64,000 nucleotides of DNA from Vreelandella titanicae BH1 (GCF_000336575.1 NZ_AOPO01000013.1:62001-126000), one strand, 5' to 3'. Counted from the first letter of the stretch, positions 1-9,474 are shown. Notes: generated from the letters alone by a model not told the origin. Translations and numbers: made by a program.

Positions 1-1109
1 TGTTACCGCCCGCGATTCGTCGCCAGGCTGTGCTGCTATCCAGTAACTATGCGTTATACGGCGATATGTCCCAGCGGGTAACTGAGGTGCTAGGCGAGTT
101 TTCGCCCCATGTGGAGGTGTACTCCATTGATGAAAGCTTTGTCGGGTTTCAGGGCTTTGACCCAGATTCGCTGGAGGCGCGGGGCCAAGCCATGCGCGAT
201 ACCGTTCGACAGTGGACGGGCATTCCCGTGTGCGTGGGGTTTGCACCTACCCGCGTACTCGCCAAAGTGGCGAATCAAGCGGCTAAAAAACATCCTGCCT
301 ACAAGCAGCATGGCGTATGTAAGCTAACCGCTGATAGTGAAGCGACCAAAGCATTGCTAAAACAGTTGCCGGTAACCGAGCTGTGGGGCGTGGCACGCCG
401 TACCGGTGAACGATTAAGCGTAATGGGTATTGATACCGCATGGGATCTGCGTGAGGCAGACGCTAAGCGTATTAGGCAGCGCTTTAGTGTGGTTCAGGAA
501 CGCATCGTATGGGAGCTACGCGGGCAATCCGCCATCCAGCTTGATGACATGAGTCTACCTAAAAAACAAATCATGGTGTCGCGTTCATTCGGCAGGCTTA
601 CCGGCAACCCCCATGACTTACGCGAAGCCTTAAGGCATCACGCCGCGAGGGCAGCAGAAAAGCTGCGCAAACAGCAAAGTGTAACCAGTGCCGTGATGGT
701 GTTTTTGCGAACCAACCCATTCCGTACTGACTTACCGCAATATCAACAACGTGTGGTTGTCTCTCTAGAGAGGCCCACCGATGATAGCCGCGATATCATC
801 GCCTCAGCGGTACAAGGCCTACGCCGTCTCTGGCGCAAGGGCTACGCCTACCATAAAGCAGGTCTGATGCTGCTCGACCTTTCACCTAAGGCCAACCGAC
901 AGCTTACCCTCACTGAAACCCCGCAAACCGACGAAGAGGCTAAACGCAGTGAACGGCTGATGGCGACGATGGATAAGCTCAATCGTGAACTAGGTAAAGG
1001 AACGGTACAGCTTGGTCTACCCCGTAAAGGCAATGCATGGGCGCTGCGCAGTGAACGACGTACGCCGCGGTACACCACACAGTGGAACGAGCTTCTGGTC
1101 GTTAAGTAG
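1..1109 (+). CDS. umuC: DNA polymerase V subunit UmuC, 5'-truncated by window edge
   Basis: Y-family translesion polymerase subunit. The reading frame is open from base 3 to the TAG at 1107-1109, so the N-terminus (about 60 residues by comparison with the full-length copy at 36240-37568) lies outside the window. Visible are SSNYALYGDM and the catalytic palm motif YSIDESFVG, then the helix-hairpin-helix (LPVTELWGVARRTGERL) and the little-finger region with SRSFGR. The C-terminus ends in a UmuC-like basic stretch (RYTTQWNELL). It is a paralogue of the second umuC and clearly different in sequence. A umuD partner, if present, would be upstream of base 1. GTG at 30 is an internal codon, not the start. 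Confidence 0.93.
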   Translation, partial: LPPAIRRQAVLLSSNYALYGDMSQRVTEVLGEFSPHVEVYSIDESFVGFQGFDPDSLEARGQAMRDTVRQWTGIPVCVGFAPTRVLAKVANQAAKKHPAYKQHGVCKLTADSEATKALLKQLPVTELWGVARRTGERLSVMGIDTAWDLREADAKRIRQRFSVVQERIVWELRGQSAIQLDDMSLPKKQIMVSRSFGRLTGNPHDLREALRHHAARAAEKLRKQQSVTSAVMVFLRTNPFRTDLPQYQQRVVVSLERPTDDSRDIIASAVQGLRRLWRKGYAYHKAGLMLLDLSPKANRQLTLTETPQTDEEAKRSERLMATMDKLNRELGKGTVQLGLPRKGNAWALRSERRTPRYTTQWNELLVVK

Positions 1110-1409
1110 ATCAAGCATCGGTTTATATTTTTGCCATGCTAAACAAATTAAACTATTGATAAAGTTGATGAAGAAAACATCGGTGTGACCAAAGTGCCGT
1201 AAGGATGGACCCTTAAGCACGACGTCACGACGTTGAGAGCAAAAAAATCATAAAAACACCATATAGGTTGGCAATTTACGAAATTCTTGGCAGCGAACGT
1301 CGTCTTGTCGTGGATACTCCATCAAGAACTTCGCGTTGTAAGGCACGTCAATAGTGCATTGGGCAACGTGCTGTGTCTTCGAGGGACTTATAAAAAAGTT
1401 GAATAACAT
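1110..1409. other. Intergenic stretch without a supported gene
   Basis: About 300 bases between the umuC stop and the stop of the convergent ATPase-like gene. Short open frames exist on both strands but they lack ribosome binding sites and family resemblance. No clear intrinsic terminator was found. Confidence 0.5.
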
Positions 1410-3092
1410 TCATAAGAAATCCCTTTCCTCACAGCCTAGCACCGAATGCTCGCTGCCTGATGTTTGTCCATTGCTCACAGAAATACTGTGGGGAGAGGGG
1501 GTGGGTCCGATCACCCAGTGGCGCTTCGAGCCACGTTTACCGTTGCTATAGCAGATTATCCCTTGGGCATTGAGCAGTGAGGCAGCTCGCTTGAACGCTG
1601 CGCCAAGGCCACGGGGCTCACGCGGCCATTGGCTACCCAAAGTGCAACTCGGCCGATATTTTGTCAAAATGGCGAGCCACACTCCCGTTGGTTTTTCAAC
1701 GGCTTCCGTGATGGCCTCGATTTTAAGATATTTAATGAGAGCTTGAGCAACCGGTTCCTCTTCGGTCATCTCGCAGAGCCGATCACTACGATACGCCTGA
1801 TACTGTGTCCAGAAGCCTTCTGAGTTCCCGACCAAACTATCGGAAACAATCATTCCAATTCGGCAGAAGTCTTGCCAGTTGCCCGGCACTTCTCGTTCTA
1901 ATCTCACTTGGTCAATATTGGCATGTGCCTTGCCAAGCAGTGTAAGCAGTGCGCTGAAAGCGCAAGTCTGATCCATCGGTGTCAGGTTTTCATGACGAGT
2001 TTTTATCCGGTAAGTCTCACGTGGTTTAGCAATAGAGGGGGACGGCATCTCTAGACTCAAAGTGAGCTCAGCTAATTCATCATGACAAATAACTGGTTCT
2101 AAACTGCTTAGAACGCAAGGGCGTGACACATCCAAACTGGATGTAGTCTCATTACCGTCGTTTGCTCTCCATTCTAGTTGAGTGGTACAGAGCAACTCAA
2201 ACAAGCGACGCTGTACTACTGCACTCAAAGGCGCTTCAACGTTTTCTAGGCTAATGACTTGATGCTGCCAAGCAAGCCGGTTTACTTTTTTCACAGTTGT
2301 GGGTATATCACGTATTGCAGTTTCCTTAATCACTGGATCAACTAAGTTTTTGATGATGCGTTGAAGTAGTGACATGCCACTTTTAGGCTCTCCCGTGAGC
2401 TCTAAAGCTAATTGTTGTCGTTCTGGCATTAGGCACAACACCATATATGTGTAAATTAACAGCTCTCGATCCTTTGGTAGCGCCACGTAAGTCTCCATGA
2501 CGTTCAGGTCTGCACTGCGCCCATGCGTGTGTAACTCGCTGTAGGGGCGACTATTGATGGGCTGCCAGTAAGGATAGTGTTGTTGGGGGCGAACCATTGA
2601 TTCATGCCCCGAGGGGAACATCATCACCTCGCCACCTAGTTCAATAAAGCGTTCGTTGCTTTCACCCAGCCAAGTTCGGCCGTTGCCGATAGTTCGAAAA
2701 TCAGCTTGATTGAAGCGAATAATATCTAGTGCATTTTGGATGTTTTTGTCAGAAACATCACGATTACTGCTTTCAGCAACAATTTTTTTGATGATCGGTG
2801 CAATCATCTCTGCTTCCATTATTAGCACGGGACCTGATGAATGTGGCAAGAGGAAATTAACCCCGTTGGGGTCTATGGCTAGTCGATAATAATGGTGAAT
2901 AATTTCCCTGACGAGATTGGCATTGCAAAGCTTGGGTAGTCGTCTGGTGCGGGGTATAGACGGCATTAAATGCCCCAGTGATGCACCTACAGAGGAAATA
3001 GGCTGATCAGCTTGTTGGGAGTGAGAAGGTTGGTTGGAAAGAAGTATGCCGTCCAAAGCATGTTCTTGAGAATGAAAACTATCATATGTCAT
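1410..3092 (-). CDS. Primase/helicase-like ATPase of mobile elements with degenerate P-loop
   Basis: 560 residues. The central part resembles the ATP-binding proteins encoded by P4-like satellites and integrative elements, which carry a superfamily-3-like helicase core. At the position of the usual GEQGSAKST P-loop, this protein reads GEPKSGMSLLQR (about residues 235-245), so the Walker A lysine is replaced by methionine. The Walker B-like segment reads VISLENVE instead of the acidic LxFDN type. Downstream the order of the family is kept: an IRDIP segment, then RPCVLSSLEPVICHDELAELTLSL matching the RPVILNGI..RPDLADR region. The start ATG follows AAGGA. The neighbours (HUH replication protein, AlpA) fit a replication module of a satellite element. 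Whether it still hydrolyses ATP is doubtful. Function is inferred from family resemblance only. Confidence 0.6.
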   Translation of the reverse strand: MTYDSFHSQEHALDGILLSNQPSHSQQADQPISSVGASLGHLMPSIPRTRRLPKLCNANLVREIIHHYYRLAIDPNGVNFLLPHSSGPVLIMEAEMIAPIIKKIVAESSNRDVSDKNIQNALDIIRFNQADFRTIGNGRTWLGESNERFIELGGEVMMFPSGHESMVRPQQHYPYWQPINSRPYSELHTHGRSADLNVMETYVALPKDRELLIYTYMVLCLMPERQQLALELTGEPKSGMSLLQRIIKNLVDPVIKETAIRDIPTTVKKVNRLAWQHQVISLENVEAPLSAVVQRRLFELLCTTQLEWRANDGNETTSSLDVSRPCVLSSLEPVICHDELAELTLSLEMPSPSIAKPRETYRIKTRHENLTPMDQTCAFSALLTLLGKAHANIDQVRLEREVPGNWQDFCRIGMIVSDSLVGNSEGFWTQYQAYRSDRLCEMTEEEPVAQALIKYLKIEAITEAVEKPTGVWLAILTKYRPSCTLGSQWPREPRGLGAAFKRAASLLNAQGIICYSNGKRGSKRHWVIGPTPSPHSISVSNGQTSGSEHSVLGCEERDFL

Positions 3093-4370
3093 TAGGTTGG
3101 TTCCTTGGTTTTATTAGCAGGGGCGCGTGCTGTTCATAGTAATCATTACTCCGCATGTTTTATATCATGGTGATGAACAGAAAGTTATGCATAGAAACTG
3201 ATCCATGATGTCTTTTAAAAAAACCTCTCTTTCGCTAAATTTAATCCATAAGGCAATAAGTTTAAATTTATCAGATTTAATTAATGTGTCTAATGACTTT
3301 TTTTAATATCGAGTTTTATTTGTTGCTGGATGGTAAAAGAAGTATTTAAACTTGGTTGGACACCGATGGATAGATTACTGCATGAACATAATTCAAGCAG
3401 TTATAAATAAAAGCTATGAGTCTGAAAGCTGTGCTTATATAGAGTTCTATATACGTGTAGGGTTTTCTCATCTGAAGGTAACACTGGGCTGCCAATCAGA
3501 TAGATCATCGCATTAAAATTGCTCTCGTTCCGGTGGCCGCCTGTACTGGACAAGCTGACCTATCGGCTATATGTCGCGTAGGTTTCCTATTTCATTACCA
3601 GCGCACCGATGTTCTGGCCGATGCGGTACTGGCGGATTGCGCACGTGTCCTGTAAACGGCAGCATCACTCATATTAAGGAGGTAGGCTAAAAGAACCGGT
3701 CAGGCTGGTTGTAAGATTACCTTTGAGGGAGGGAATGCATAAAAGCCTGCCCAGTAAAATCGTCACTGGCCACGTGGAGTAAGCCTTACCTTTTTTTTAA
3801 AAAAGGACATTAGCGTGCCCAGGGTTAAGAATACTCAGGGAAAGAAAATTCTGTTGTCGTTATACACTTATCCAAAAATAGTTTTACTGGGAAGAGTCAT
3901 ATTCTGAGTCATTGCGCGCCCAGTTGGGTCGCCATTGTTCGAGTAAGAAAAATGGACTTTTTGCTTTGGTATTTTAGCCACTTGCGTGAGATCGATAGCT
4001 AGGCGCAGAGCGGCTGAGGACATATTGTTTCCACTTAGCTGTTTAGGTAATAGGTAATATATATGTTCATTTAGAGAATAAATAAGGGGTGTAGAGAAGC
4101 GAAAAGCCATCCACCAAGAGGAGGCCAACAAGCCGACGATTTCCTCAATAAAACAGCAGCCTATCCAACCAACTTCACGACCTAGACTAACGAAGCTATA
4201 GCGGCATAGTTAATTGCACAACCACGCCAGGATGAGCGTGGTGTTTCTGTTAATCATTACGCCTTCCCAGAAGCGTTGCACCGCTTCCTGGTTCCTCCCT
4301 TTAAAGACGCCATTACTCACGGCCTTTAAGCCGCTGCGTATGCATGTCTCATTGATAGCCTGGTACAACT
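3093..4370. other. Gene-poor 1.28 kb, probably decayed element DNA
   Basis: AT-rich in 3100-3450. There is a short open stretch on the plus strand around 3500-3655 (IKIALVPVAACTG...) and another around 4230-4330 (NHYAFPEALHRF...), neither with a start and ribosome binding site nor recognisable. An 87-codon minus-strand frame at 3868-4131 has no ribosome binding site and no recognised domain. I read this as the eroded interior of the element between its ATPase gene and its replication gene. No IS ends or RNA genes were identified. Confidence 0.4.
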
Positions 4371-5108
4371 ATGAAAACTGTTAGCCTTAAACTGCGCAAG
4401 CGGGTTCCTGAAAATATGAAGCTTAAGTTTTTCTACGAATGCTACTACCGTGGTTGTGAAGTACTTACGCGACAGGGTCCTCTTATCGAAAACTATTTGG
4501 AAAGCACCTACGACGCTCTGCTATACGTCTGTGAAATGCAGAACAAAACATTCGTTTTCCGACTAGATCTTCGCTTTCCCGACGATATGCCACCTAACAC
4601 TTTGCATGTATTGAACACATATATACGGCGTTTTTTGGATAATTATGAGGAGGAGTTAGCCTTATTGAGGCTAAAACATCAATCACAGATCCACAGTACA
4701 AACTTTCGCAATGTGTGGTGCCGAGAGCAAAAAGACAGCGATAAGCCGCACTACCACTTGCTTATTTTGCTGAATGGGAATGCATTTCAACAACTAGGGA
4801 GCAGTAAGGAGTCCGCGTGGGGAGGATACCAAGACAATACCTTGATTCATGCGGCTATTCGCGCGTGGAGCCAAGCGCTTGAACTCCCAATATATAAAAA
4901 TAAAGGGCTTGTCGAGATAGTGAAAAAGTGGAAACACGGTAGACGTACCAATAAATATTTCCTCTGCATGCTGCATAGAAACGATCCCTATAGCTTTGCG
5001 GAGGTGATGTACGTAGCTAGCTATCTCTGCAAGTACCACAGCAAACCCCTCGGTCAATGGGTTCACTGCTTTGGTGCTAGTCAAAAACCATTACACAGGA
5101 GAGTGTGA
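4371..5108 (+). CDS. Inovirus Gp2 / YagK-YfjJ-type replication protein (HUH-like)
   Basis: 245 residues. It resembles the YagK/YfjJ C-terminal (Inovirus Gp2) family found in prophage remnants and satellites. The key visible feature is KPHYHLLILLNG (about residues 126-137): two histidines around one hydrophobic residue, the HUH signature of rolling-circle initiators and relaxases. It is preceded by CREQKDSDKPH, the typical R-E..-S-..-PHYH arrangement. A tyrosine-bearing helix near the C-terminus (YVASYLCKY) could supply the nucleophile. It lies 300 bases upstream of the alpA-like gene in the same orientation. The ribosome binding site is weak. Nicking activity is inferred from motif placement. 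Confidence 0.72.
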   Translation: MKTVSLKLRKRVPENMKLKFFYECYYRGCEVLTRQGPLIENYLESTYDALLYVCEMQNKTFVFRLDLRFPDDMPPNTLHVLNTYIRRFLDNYEEELALLRLKHQSQIHSTNFRNVWCREQKDSDKPHYHLLILLNGNAFQQLGSSKESAWGGYQDNTLIHAAIRAWSQALELPIYKNKGLVEIVKKWKHGRRTNKYFLCMLHRNDPYSFAEVMYVASYLCKYHSKPLGQWVHCFGASQKPLHRRV

Positions 5109-5408
5109 TAAGACGAACAATAAGTGCCTATCCGGTGACACTTTGCTTCCATTCAGTACTGCTTAAGTAAGCGTCTGGTTTGGTGCTAGCTTTCATCGCG
5201 GTGAGCCATGCAATACCCACCTCTAAAGTGCTTCTAAAGGGTGAGTATTCTTTCCCATAAACATAAATAATTAATAAGTATTTGAAATTAAGGGGTTTTA
5301 TTATTTTAAATAAGCATTAAAAGCTATTATTTCCATAGCTAGCATCTCGAATTGCGGTGGTAGTGGCGGCTCTCTATCATTCACATATCAACCGAAAGGA
5401 GTTAAGCC
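5109..5408. promoter_or_regulatory. AT-rich region upstream of the AlpA-like gene
   Basis: About 300 bases with no gene. The segment 5255-5345 is strongly AT-rich and is followed by the AAAGGAG ribosome binding site at 5396-5402. It probably carries the promoter of the AlpA-type regulator. No defined -35/-10 pair or operator could be assigned with confidence. Confidence 0.35.
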
Positions 5409-5618
5409 ATGACCCACAGCCACCGTAATCGCATTGTCCTGCGCATGAAGCAAATGACCCAAAAGCTCAGTATCAGCCGCTCATCAATCTATGAAAAAAT
5501 GAACCCCAAGTCGCCTCGATTCGATGCAACTTTTCCCAAGCCCATCAGGTTAGGCGCAGCCTCTGTCGGGTGGCTTGAAAATCAAGTGGATGAGTGGCTG
5601 ATGAGCCGTCAAGCGTAA
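5409..5618 (+). CDS. AlpA-family phage/satellite transcriptional regulator
   Basis: 69 residues, the usual size for AlpA/MerR-like winged-helix regulators. It shows the helix-turn-helix core KLSISRSSIYEKM, then the characteristic FPKPIRLG..SVGWLENQVDEWL sequence that closes nearly all family members. A strong AAAGGAG ribosome binding site sits 7 bases before the ATG. AlpA proteins activate excision or integrase genes of cryptic prophages and P4-like islands. Together with the Gp2-like gene upstream it marks this region as part of an integrated element. Its target is not evident here; the only integrase in the window is at 19876-21072. Confidence 0.88.
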   Translation: MTHSHRNRIVLRMKQMTQKLSISRSSIYEKMNPKSPRFDATFPKPIRLGAASVGWLENQVDEWLMSRQA

Positions 5619-5624
5619 TGAGTT

Positions 5625-6416
5625 TCAGCGATGTTTAGCGGCATTTTCGTCATATGCTGCTCTACACTCACCATTAACATCTCTTAACCAAGTGTTGAGC
5701 TTCGTCTCTACTCTTTCCTTTTTAATTGAATATCTTGCTCGATGTTCGCTGTTCTCATGCTCTGCTAGTACCTTTTCAGCTAGTTCGTGAGCAGCGGACT
5801 CGAGTGTTTTCCAACCCCCTATAGGAGGAGAGTTTCTAAGCAAATCAATAAAGCTGTATTTCAGGTTCGAGTAATCTTTATAGGCTTGTCCACCTGCTTT
5901 TTGAGAATAAGCTTTTTTCTGCAGCTTCTCTTCTGTGGCCAGTGCTTGTCCAAGTTGATGCTCGATATTCTTAAACTCGATTAACGATGACCAAGCATTT
6001 TCATGAAAGCCATGTTGCTCAAGGAGATCTGCACACACGATCCACATGAATGCTACGGGAAAGAGGTTGCTAACCTCAGTGCTATGGGTAGTAGGCAGTG
6101 AGTGGCAAATGATGTTTTTGCATTTGGTAGCGCTAATATTATCTTTTAAACGATCTAGGGAAATTTGGTACTCATCCAAAAAGCGCTCCTGGCATGCTTC
6201 ATCCGAGAGCTCTTTTGTCTCAGGGGCACCATTCAACAAGAATAGGTAAGTTTCACTCAGTTGTTGCTTGAATTGCTCTATGCGCTCTCTCAACGGCAAC
6301 TTGGAAAAAGCGGAAAAGATGTCAGGCACTGCCATCATGCTCCCAGCTAAATGTGAGGCTTCGTTATCCTCTTTAATATAATGCTTATCAGGGAGCGGGT
6401 TTTTTGTTTGTGACAT
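5625..6416 (-). CDS. Hypothetical protein, cargo of the element
   Basis: 263 residues, soluble, rich in charged residues and predicted mostly helical, with no membrane segment or signal peptide. No family is recognised. It is convergent with the AlpA-like gene, with only 6 bases between stops. An AGAAGAG sequence upstream of the ATG serves as a weak ribosome binding site. Codon use is AT-rich relative to the housekeeping genes of the window, which fits acquired cargo. A role in host defence or element biology is possible from its location but nothing in the sequence shows it. Confidence 0.6.
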   Translation of the reverse strand: MSQTKNPLPDKHYIKEDNEASHLAGSMMAVPDIFSAFSKLPLRERIEQFKQQLSETYLFLLNGAPETKELSDEACQERFLDEYQISLDRLKDNISATKCKNIICHSLPTTHSTEVSNLFPVAFMWIVCADLLEQHGFHENAWSSLIEFKNIEHQLGQALATEEKLQKKAYSQKAGGQAYKDYSNLKYSFIDLLRNSPPIGGWKTLESAAHELAEKVLAEHENSEHRARYSIKKERVETKLNTWLRDVNGECRAAYDENAAKHR

Positions 6417-6546
6417 GCGGTTATTTTCTCTTCTGTATGAACGGAGAAGGTAATGGATTGTGTTAGCGATTGATGGCTGTGCAATATCAATGAGGCTGTT
6501 TGACTCATCACGCTTAAATAACTAATTTAGAACGGCTAGTCGATAC

Positions 6547-6580
6547 TGAATCGCCCCAGGTTTCGTAGACACCTCCAGGC
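6547..6580. repeat. Solitary IS3-type terminal-repeat-like sequence
   Basis: The sequence beginning TGAATCGCCCCAGGTTT at 6547 has the layout of terminal inverted repeats of some IS3-family elements (TGAACCGCCCCGGGTTT type, quoted from memory). No partner repeat or transposase was found nearby, so it may be a relic end. Confidence 0.25.
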
Positions 6581-6645
6581 CTTATACTGGACTACCAAGG
6601 ATGATTATTTTATGGAGTTGGCGTTGAGGGTACTTATTAGGTGCG

Positions 6646-7020
6646 CTACCCTAATAAATATAAAATTATTAAGGTTCCAACTCCTGCAATTCCCAATGCG
6701 TCTAGCGTATCTGTCAAATCATTTTCAACCATTTTCAATACACTGACAGAAAAATAGCGTTCAAATAACTGTGATATTCCATTTGACGTTACACTTAATA
6801 CGCCGATGATGATCTCGATGTTTTCAATACCGGTTAGCCACAGCAGAGTCGCTAGTAAAGTAATTAAAACAACGCTGGCTCTAAAGGAAAGCCATTTAGC
6901 AAAAAGAATAGAGGTATCGACACCGCCTACCAAGCTTCCTGCTGTTGCCTTTTTTTTGGGTAGCAGCCGTCTCCAAAAACCTTGGTTGGAGTCCAATAGT
7001 AGCGATAAAACCATGTGCAT
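6646..7020 (-). CDS. Small membrane protein of unknown function
   Basis: 124 residues. There is a basic N-terminal segment (RRLLPKKKA), a hydrophobic pair around SVVLITLLATLLWL and IEIIIGVLS, and a hydrophobic C-terminus (VGTLIILYLLG), suggesting two to three membrane passes. No family is recognised. It lies 69 bases downstream of the phosphoethanolamine transferase on the same strand, so it may belong to that unit. A PmrA-box-like repeat occupies the gap. The ribosome binding site is poor, so it could be a non-functional frame. Confidence 0.45.
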   Translation of the reverse strand: MHMVLSLLLDSNQGFWRRLLPKKKATAGSLVGGVDTSILFAKWLSFRASVVLITLLATLLWLTGIENIEIIIGVLSVTSNGISQLFERYFSVSVLKMVENDLTDTLDALGIAGVGTLIILYLLG

Positions 7021-7066
7021 ACACCAGAATAATTGAGCAGAATGGAGAACAGCTTGACATGCAATA

Positions 7067-7083
7067 CTTAACGATCACTTAAG
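7067..7083 (+). promoter_or_regulatory. PmrA-box-like direct repeat
   Basis: CTTAAC-GATCA-CTTAAG, two hexamers of the YTTAAN type with a 5-base spacer, the geometry of PmrA/QseB-type sites. It sits just behind the eptA stop and upstream of the small membrane gene, although the best-matching orientation is opposite to that gene. Single AT-rich matches can occur by chance. Confidence 0.35.
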
Positions 7084-7089
7084 CATTCA

Positions 7090-8757
7090 TTAATTGGCGA
7101 GGCTCCGGCACGTTTGGCTAATATCTTCTGCCTGCTGATATACGTCCGTTGCTACGCCAAGCAATCCCAGCACGCTGTGAAATAAGTTATCGTGGGAAGC
7201 GGCTTGATCAGAGACTAGGCGTAAGCACTCCGTATCGAGTCTTCGCTGCTTTGAAAATGAGTTGGAAAGCCACCAAACCATAGGCACATGCGTCTGTTCG
7301 TCGGGGGCAATGGCGTAGGGAATGCCGTGCAAATAAAGCCCCTTTTCGCCCAGTGATTCACCATGATCAGAGAGATAGATCATCGCAGTTGCGTAGTCTT
7401 CCTGACGCTTTAACATCTCAATCACCTGATCCAACACAGTGTCGGTATACAGAATGGCATTGTCGTAGCTGTTGGTAATGTCGTCTCTTGAGCACTTGGC
7501 TAAATCAGCGGTGGTGCAAGCGGGAACAAAACGTTCGTAGTCATCAGGGTAGCGTTGGTAATAGCTGGGGCCGTGGTTGCCTAGCTGATGCAGCACAACA
7601 ACCTGATCAACTGAGGTACCGCTAATTTGCGTGGTCAAGGCTTGAACCAGTGCTTCATCCAAGCATCGCCCATCTTGACACAAAGAAGCATACTTCTCTG
7701 GCGAGAGCGCTTCTGTCGTCACTCCGTCGCAGACACCTTTACAGCCTGACTGGTTATCAAGCCAGGTGACCTCTAACCCGGCGTGGGCTAATACGTCCAG
7801 CAAGGATTCATATTGCTGAGCATACGATTTAGCGTAATCGGCACGCCCTGGTAATGAAAACATGCAGGGTAATGAGACCGCTGTGCTTGTACCGCATGAG
7901 GAAACATCAGAAAAATTGATAACGTCAGGCTGCTGGGCAAGTTTGGGTGTGGTTTGGCGTTCATAACCATTTAACCCCCAATTCGCCGCCCGTACCGTTT
8001 CGCCCACCACGATGACGAGCAGTTTGGGTTTGTCACCCGCTTGTGAACTGATACTGGCGTCCTCACCCACCGGGGAACGCACCGTATTCGCGGAAGCGTG
8101 TTGGCTCGAAAGGGCCTGCGCCATCGAAACAATATAATTACCTGGGGTCACCAAGTAGCGTAGCTCTTTATTGTTGCGCATGAGTGACGACACTTCTTGG
8201 TAAGATAAGAAAATTGCTAACAGCAATATAGCAGTGCTGGCAAGGCAATAAGCTAAGCGACGCAACACTGCCTTCTTCCAGGTTGACGGTGTGATTTTAA
8301 CGCGCCAAATCATGACGGTAGGCAAGCCAAAAAAGATTGCCAAATGAATCAGTAAACCAGCGGTGAGAAGTTCCTGTGCTTCGTTAGTGTCCGTTTGAAG
8401 CACATTGTCTAGCATGGAGGTGTCAAAATAGGTGCCGTAGTAACTGGTAAAGTAACTGACAAAGGCGGCAATCAGAAACAGCAAGGTTAATAAAGGTTTT
8501 ACCAGCGTTCGAAAAGCAAGGCTCACGAAGATCAAATAGTTAAGGCAGGTCATCACCAAAAACATATTGGCAAAGGTTAGCCACGTCTGGACGGCAAGAG
8601 GGTCATAGCCAGCAAAGGCTTGTTGCCAAAAAGGGACATTGTAAAAAACACTGAATATGACAACACCCCATAAGACAAGCTGCTCCGTACTTAATGTGGG
8701 GCGATAATGCCAAGCGGTGCCTACAATTTTTGAAGGCAATGACAGCAAAGGGGGCAT
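7090..8757 (-). CDS. eptA: Lipid A phosphoethanolamine transferase (EptA/MCR family)
   Basis: 555 residues, the normal length. It would transfer phosphoethanolamine to lipid A in the inner membrane, which lowers negative surface charge and gives resistance to polymyxins. The N-terminal third has five hydrophobic segments. The periplasmic sulfatase-like domain starts near residue 240. The nucleophile is T254 in VVGETVRAANWG; other zinc ligands are E252 and D464-H465 in LSDHGESLG. H395 (GNHGPSYY) and H477 match substrate-site histidines. Several cysteine pairs typical of the family are present. It is the last large gene of the minus-strand unit after GT9, dgkA and PAP2. The PmrAB-like genes and PmrA-type repeats upstream support regulation by that system. 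Confidence 0.95.
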   Translation of the reverse strand: MPPLLSLPSKIVGTAWHYRPTLSTEQLVLWGVVIFSVFYNVPFWQQAFAGYDPLAVQTWLTFANMFLVMTCLNYLIFVSLAFRTLVKPLLTLLFLIAAFVSYFTSYYGTYFDTSMLDNVLQTDTNEAQELLTAGLLIHLAIFFGLPTVMIWRVKITPSTWKKAVLRRLAYCLASTAILLLAIFLSYQEVSSLMRNNKELRYLVTPGNYIVSMAQALSSQHASANTVRSPVGEDASISSQAGDKPKLLVIVVGETVRAANWGLNGYERQTTPKLAQQPDVINFSDVSSCGTSTAVSLPCMFSLPGRADYAKSYAQQYESLLDVLAHAGLEVTWLDNQSGCKGVCDGVTTEALSPEKYASLCQDGRCLDEALVQALTTQISGTSVDQVVVLHQLGNHGPSYYQRYPDDYERFVPACTTADLAKCSRDDITNSYDNAILYTDTVLDQVIEMLKRQEDYATAMIYLSDHGESLGEKGLYLHGIPYAIAPDEQTHVPMVWWLSNSFSKQRRLDTECLRLVSDQAASHDNLFHSVLGLLGVATDVYQQAEDISQTCRSLAN

Positions 8758-8781
8758 TGAAAGGCTCTCTATATGAAAAGA

Positions 8782-9474
8782 TTAATGAACGCTGGGGGGT
8801 AATAAGAATCTTGAAAGGACAAAGCTTACGGTCCAACAAATCATGACGGTCCAGAGGTCATGGGAGAGAAAGTGCGCCCCGCGGAACTGTTGAGTGATCC
8901 CAAACGTAAGGCCAAGCCCTAAGCCCAGTGCAAGCCCTGCCCATCGCCAGTGGGGCCGTATGGCGGCAAAAAAGAAGTAGAGGGCTATCCAGGTATACCC
9001 TGCGCTGGCATGCCCGGCGGGAAAGCAGGCGGACGCTGGCATTGAGGAAGGCCGTATGCTGAGCAAGCCAATAAAGTCGCGTGCCCCACCATAGCGAACT
9101 AAATCCCAAGGGCATTCCATGTTCACTAGGTGTTTAATCGTTGCGACAAGCAGCGTTGAAAGAAGCGTTGCGGAAAAAAGATATAAAAGCGGCGTGCGAT
9201 ACGCTTTAAGACGAGTTACCACGGTGCTTAGTATCAAAAGGAGGAGTGTGACTAAACCCATCGCTAAGCTTAGCCATTTACCGCCTTTGTGAAGAACATC
9301 TTGGGTAATCAAGGTATCTTTCCACACCCAGGCATTACCCTGAAAGCGATATATAAAATCAGTTATCGTAAAATCTATTTTTAAAATACTGAAGACCGAC
9401 ATGGCGATTAGAAATAAAAGCCATGCGGATGCTACGGGTTTGAAAACATTTAGTAGAGCAGCACGCATAGCCAT
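8782..9474 (-). CDS. PAP2-family membrane phosphatase
   Basis: 230 residues with about six hydrophobic segments. Phosphatase motifs: a variant first motif around KHLVNMECPWDL, PAGHASAGY (second motif, PSGH type) and FRGAHFLSHDLW (third motif with the catalytic histidine and aspartate). Members dephosphorylate undecaprenyl-PP, phosphatidic acid or lipid A. Here it lies between dgkA (25-base overlap with the dgkA 3' end) and eptA (24-base gap). Such clusters occur with EptA/MCR genes, where diacylglycerol released by the transferase is recycled. Precise substrate unknown. Confidence 0.88.
   Translation of the reverse strand: MAMRAALLNVFKPVASAWLLFLIAMSVFSILKIDFTITDFIYRFQGNAWVWKDTLITQDVLHKGGKWLSLAMGLVTLLLLILSTVVTRLKAYRTPLLYLFSATLLSTLLVATIKHLVNMECPWDLVRYGGARDFIGLLSIRPSSMPASACFPAGHASAGYTWIALYFFFAAIRPHWRWAGLALGLGLGLTFGITQQFRGAHFLSHDLWTVMICWTVSFVLSRFLLPPSVH

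Noticed and set aside
3868..4131. 87-codon minus-strand open frame
   Set aside because: No ribosome binding site, no recognised domain and located in gene-poor, probably decayed DNA.
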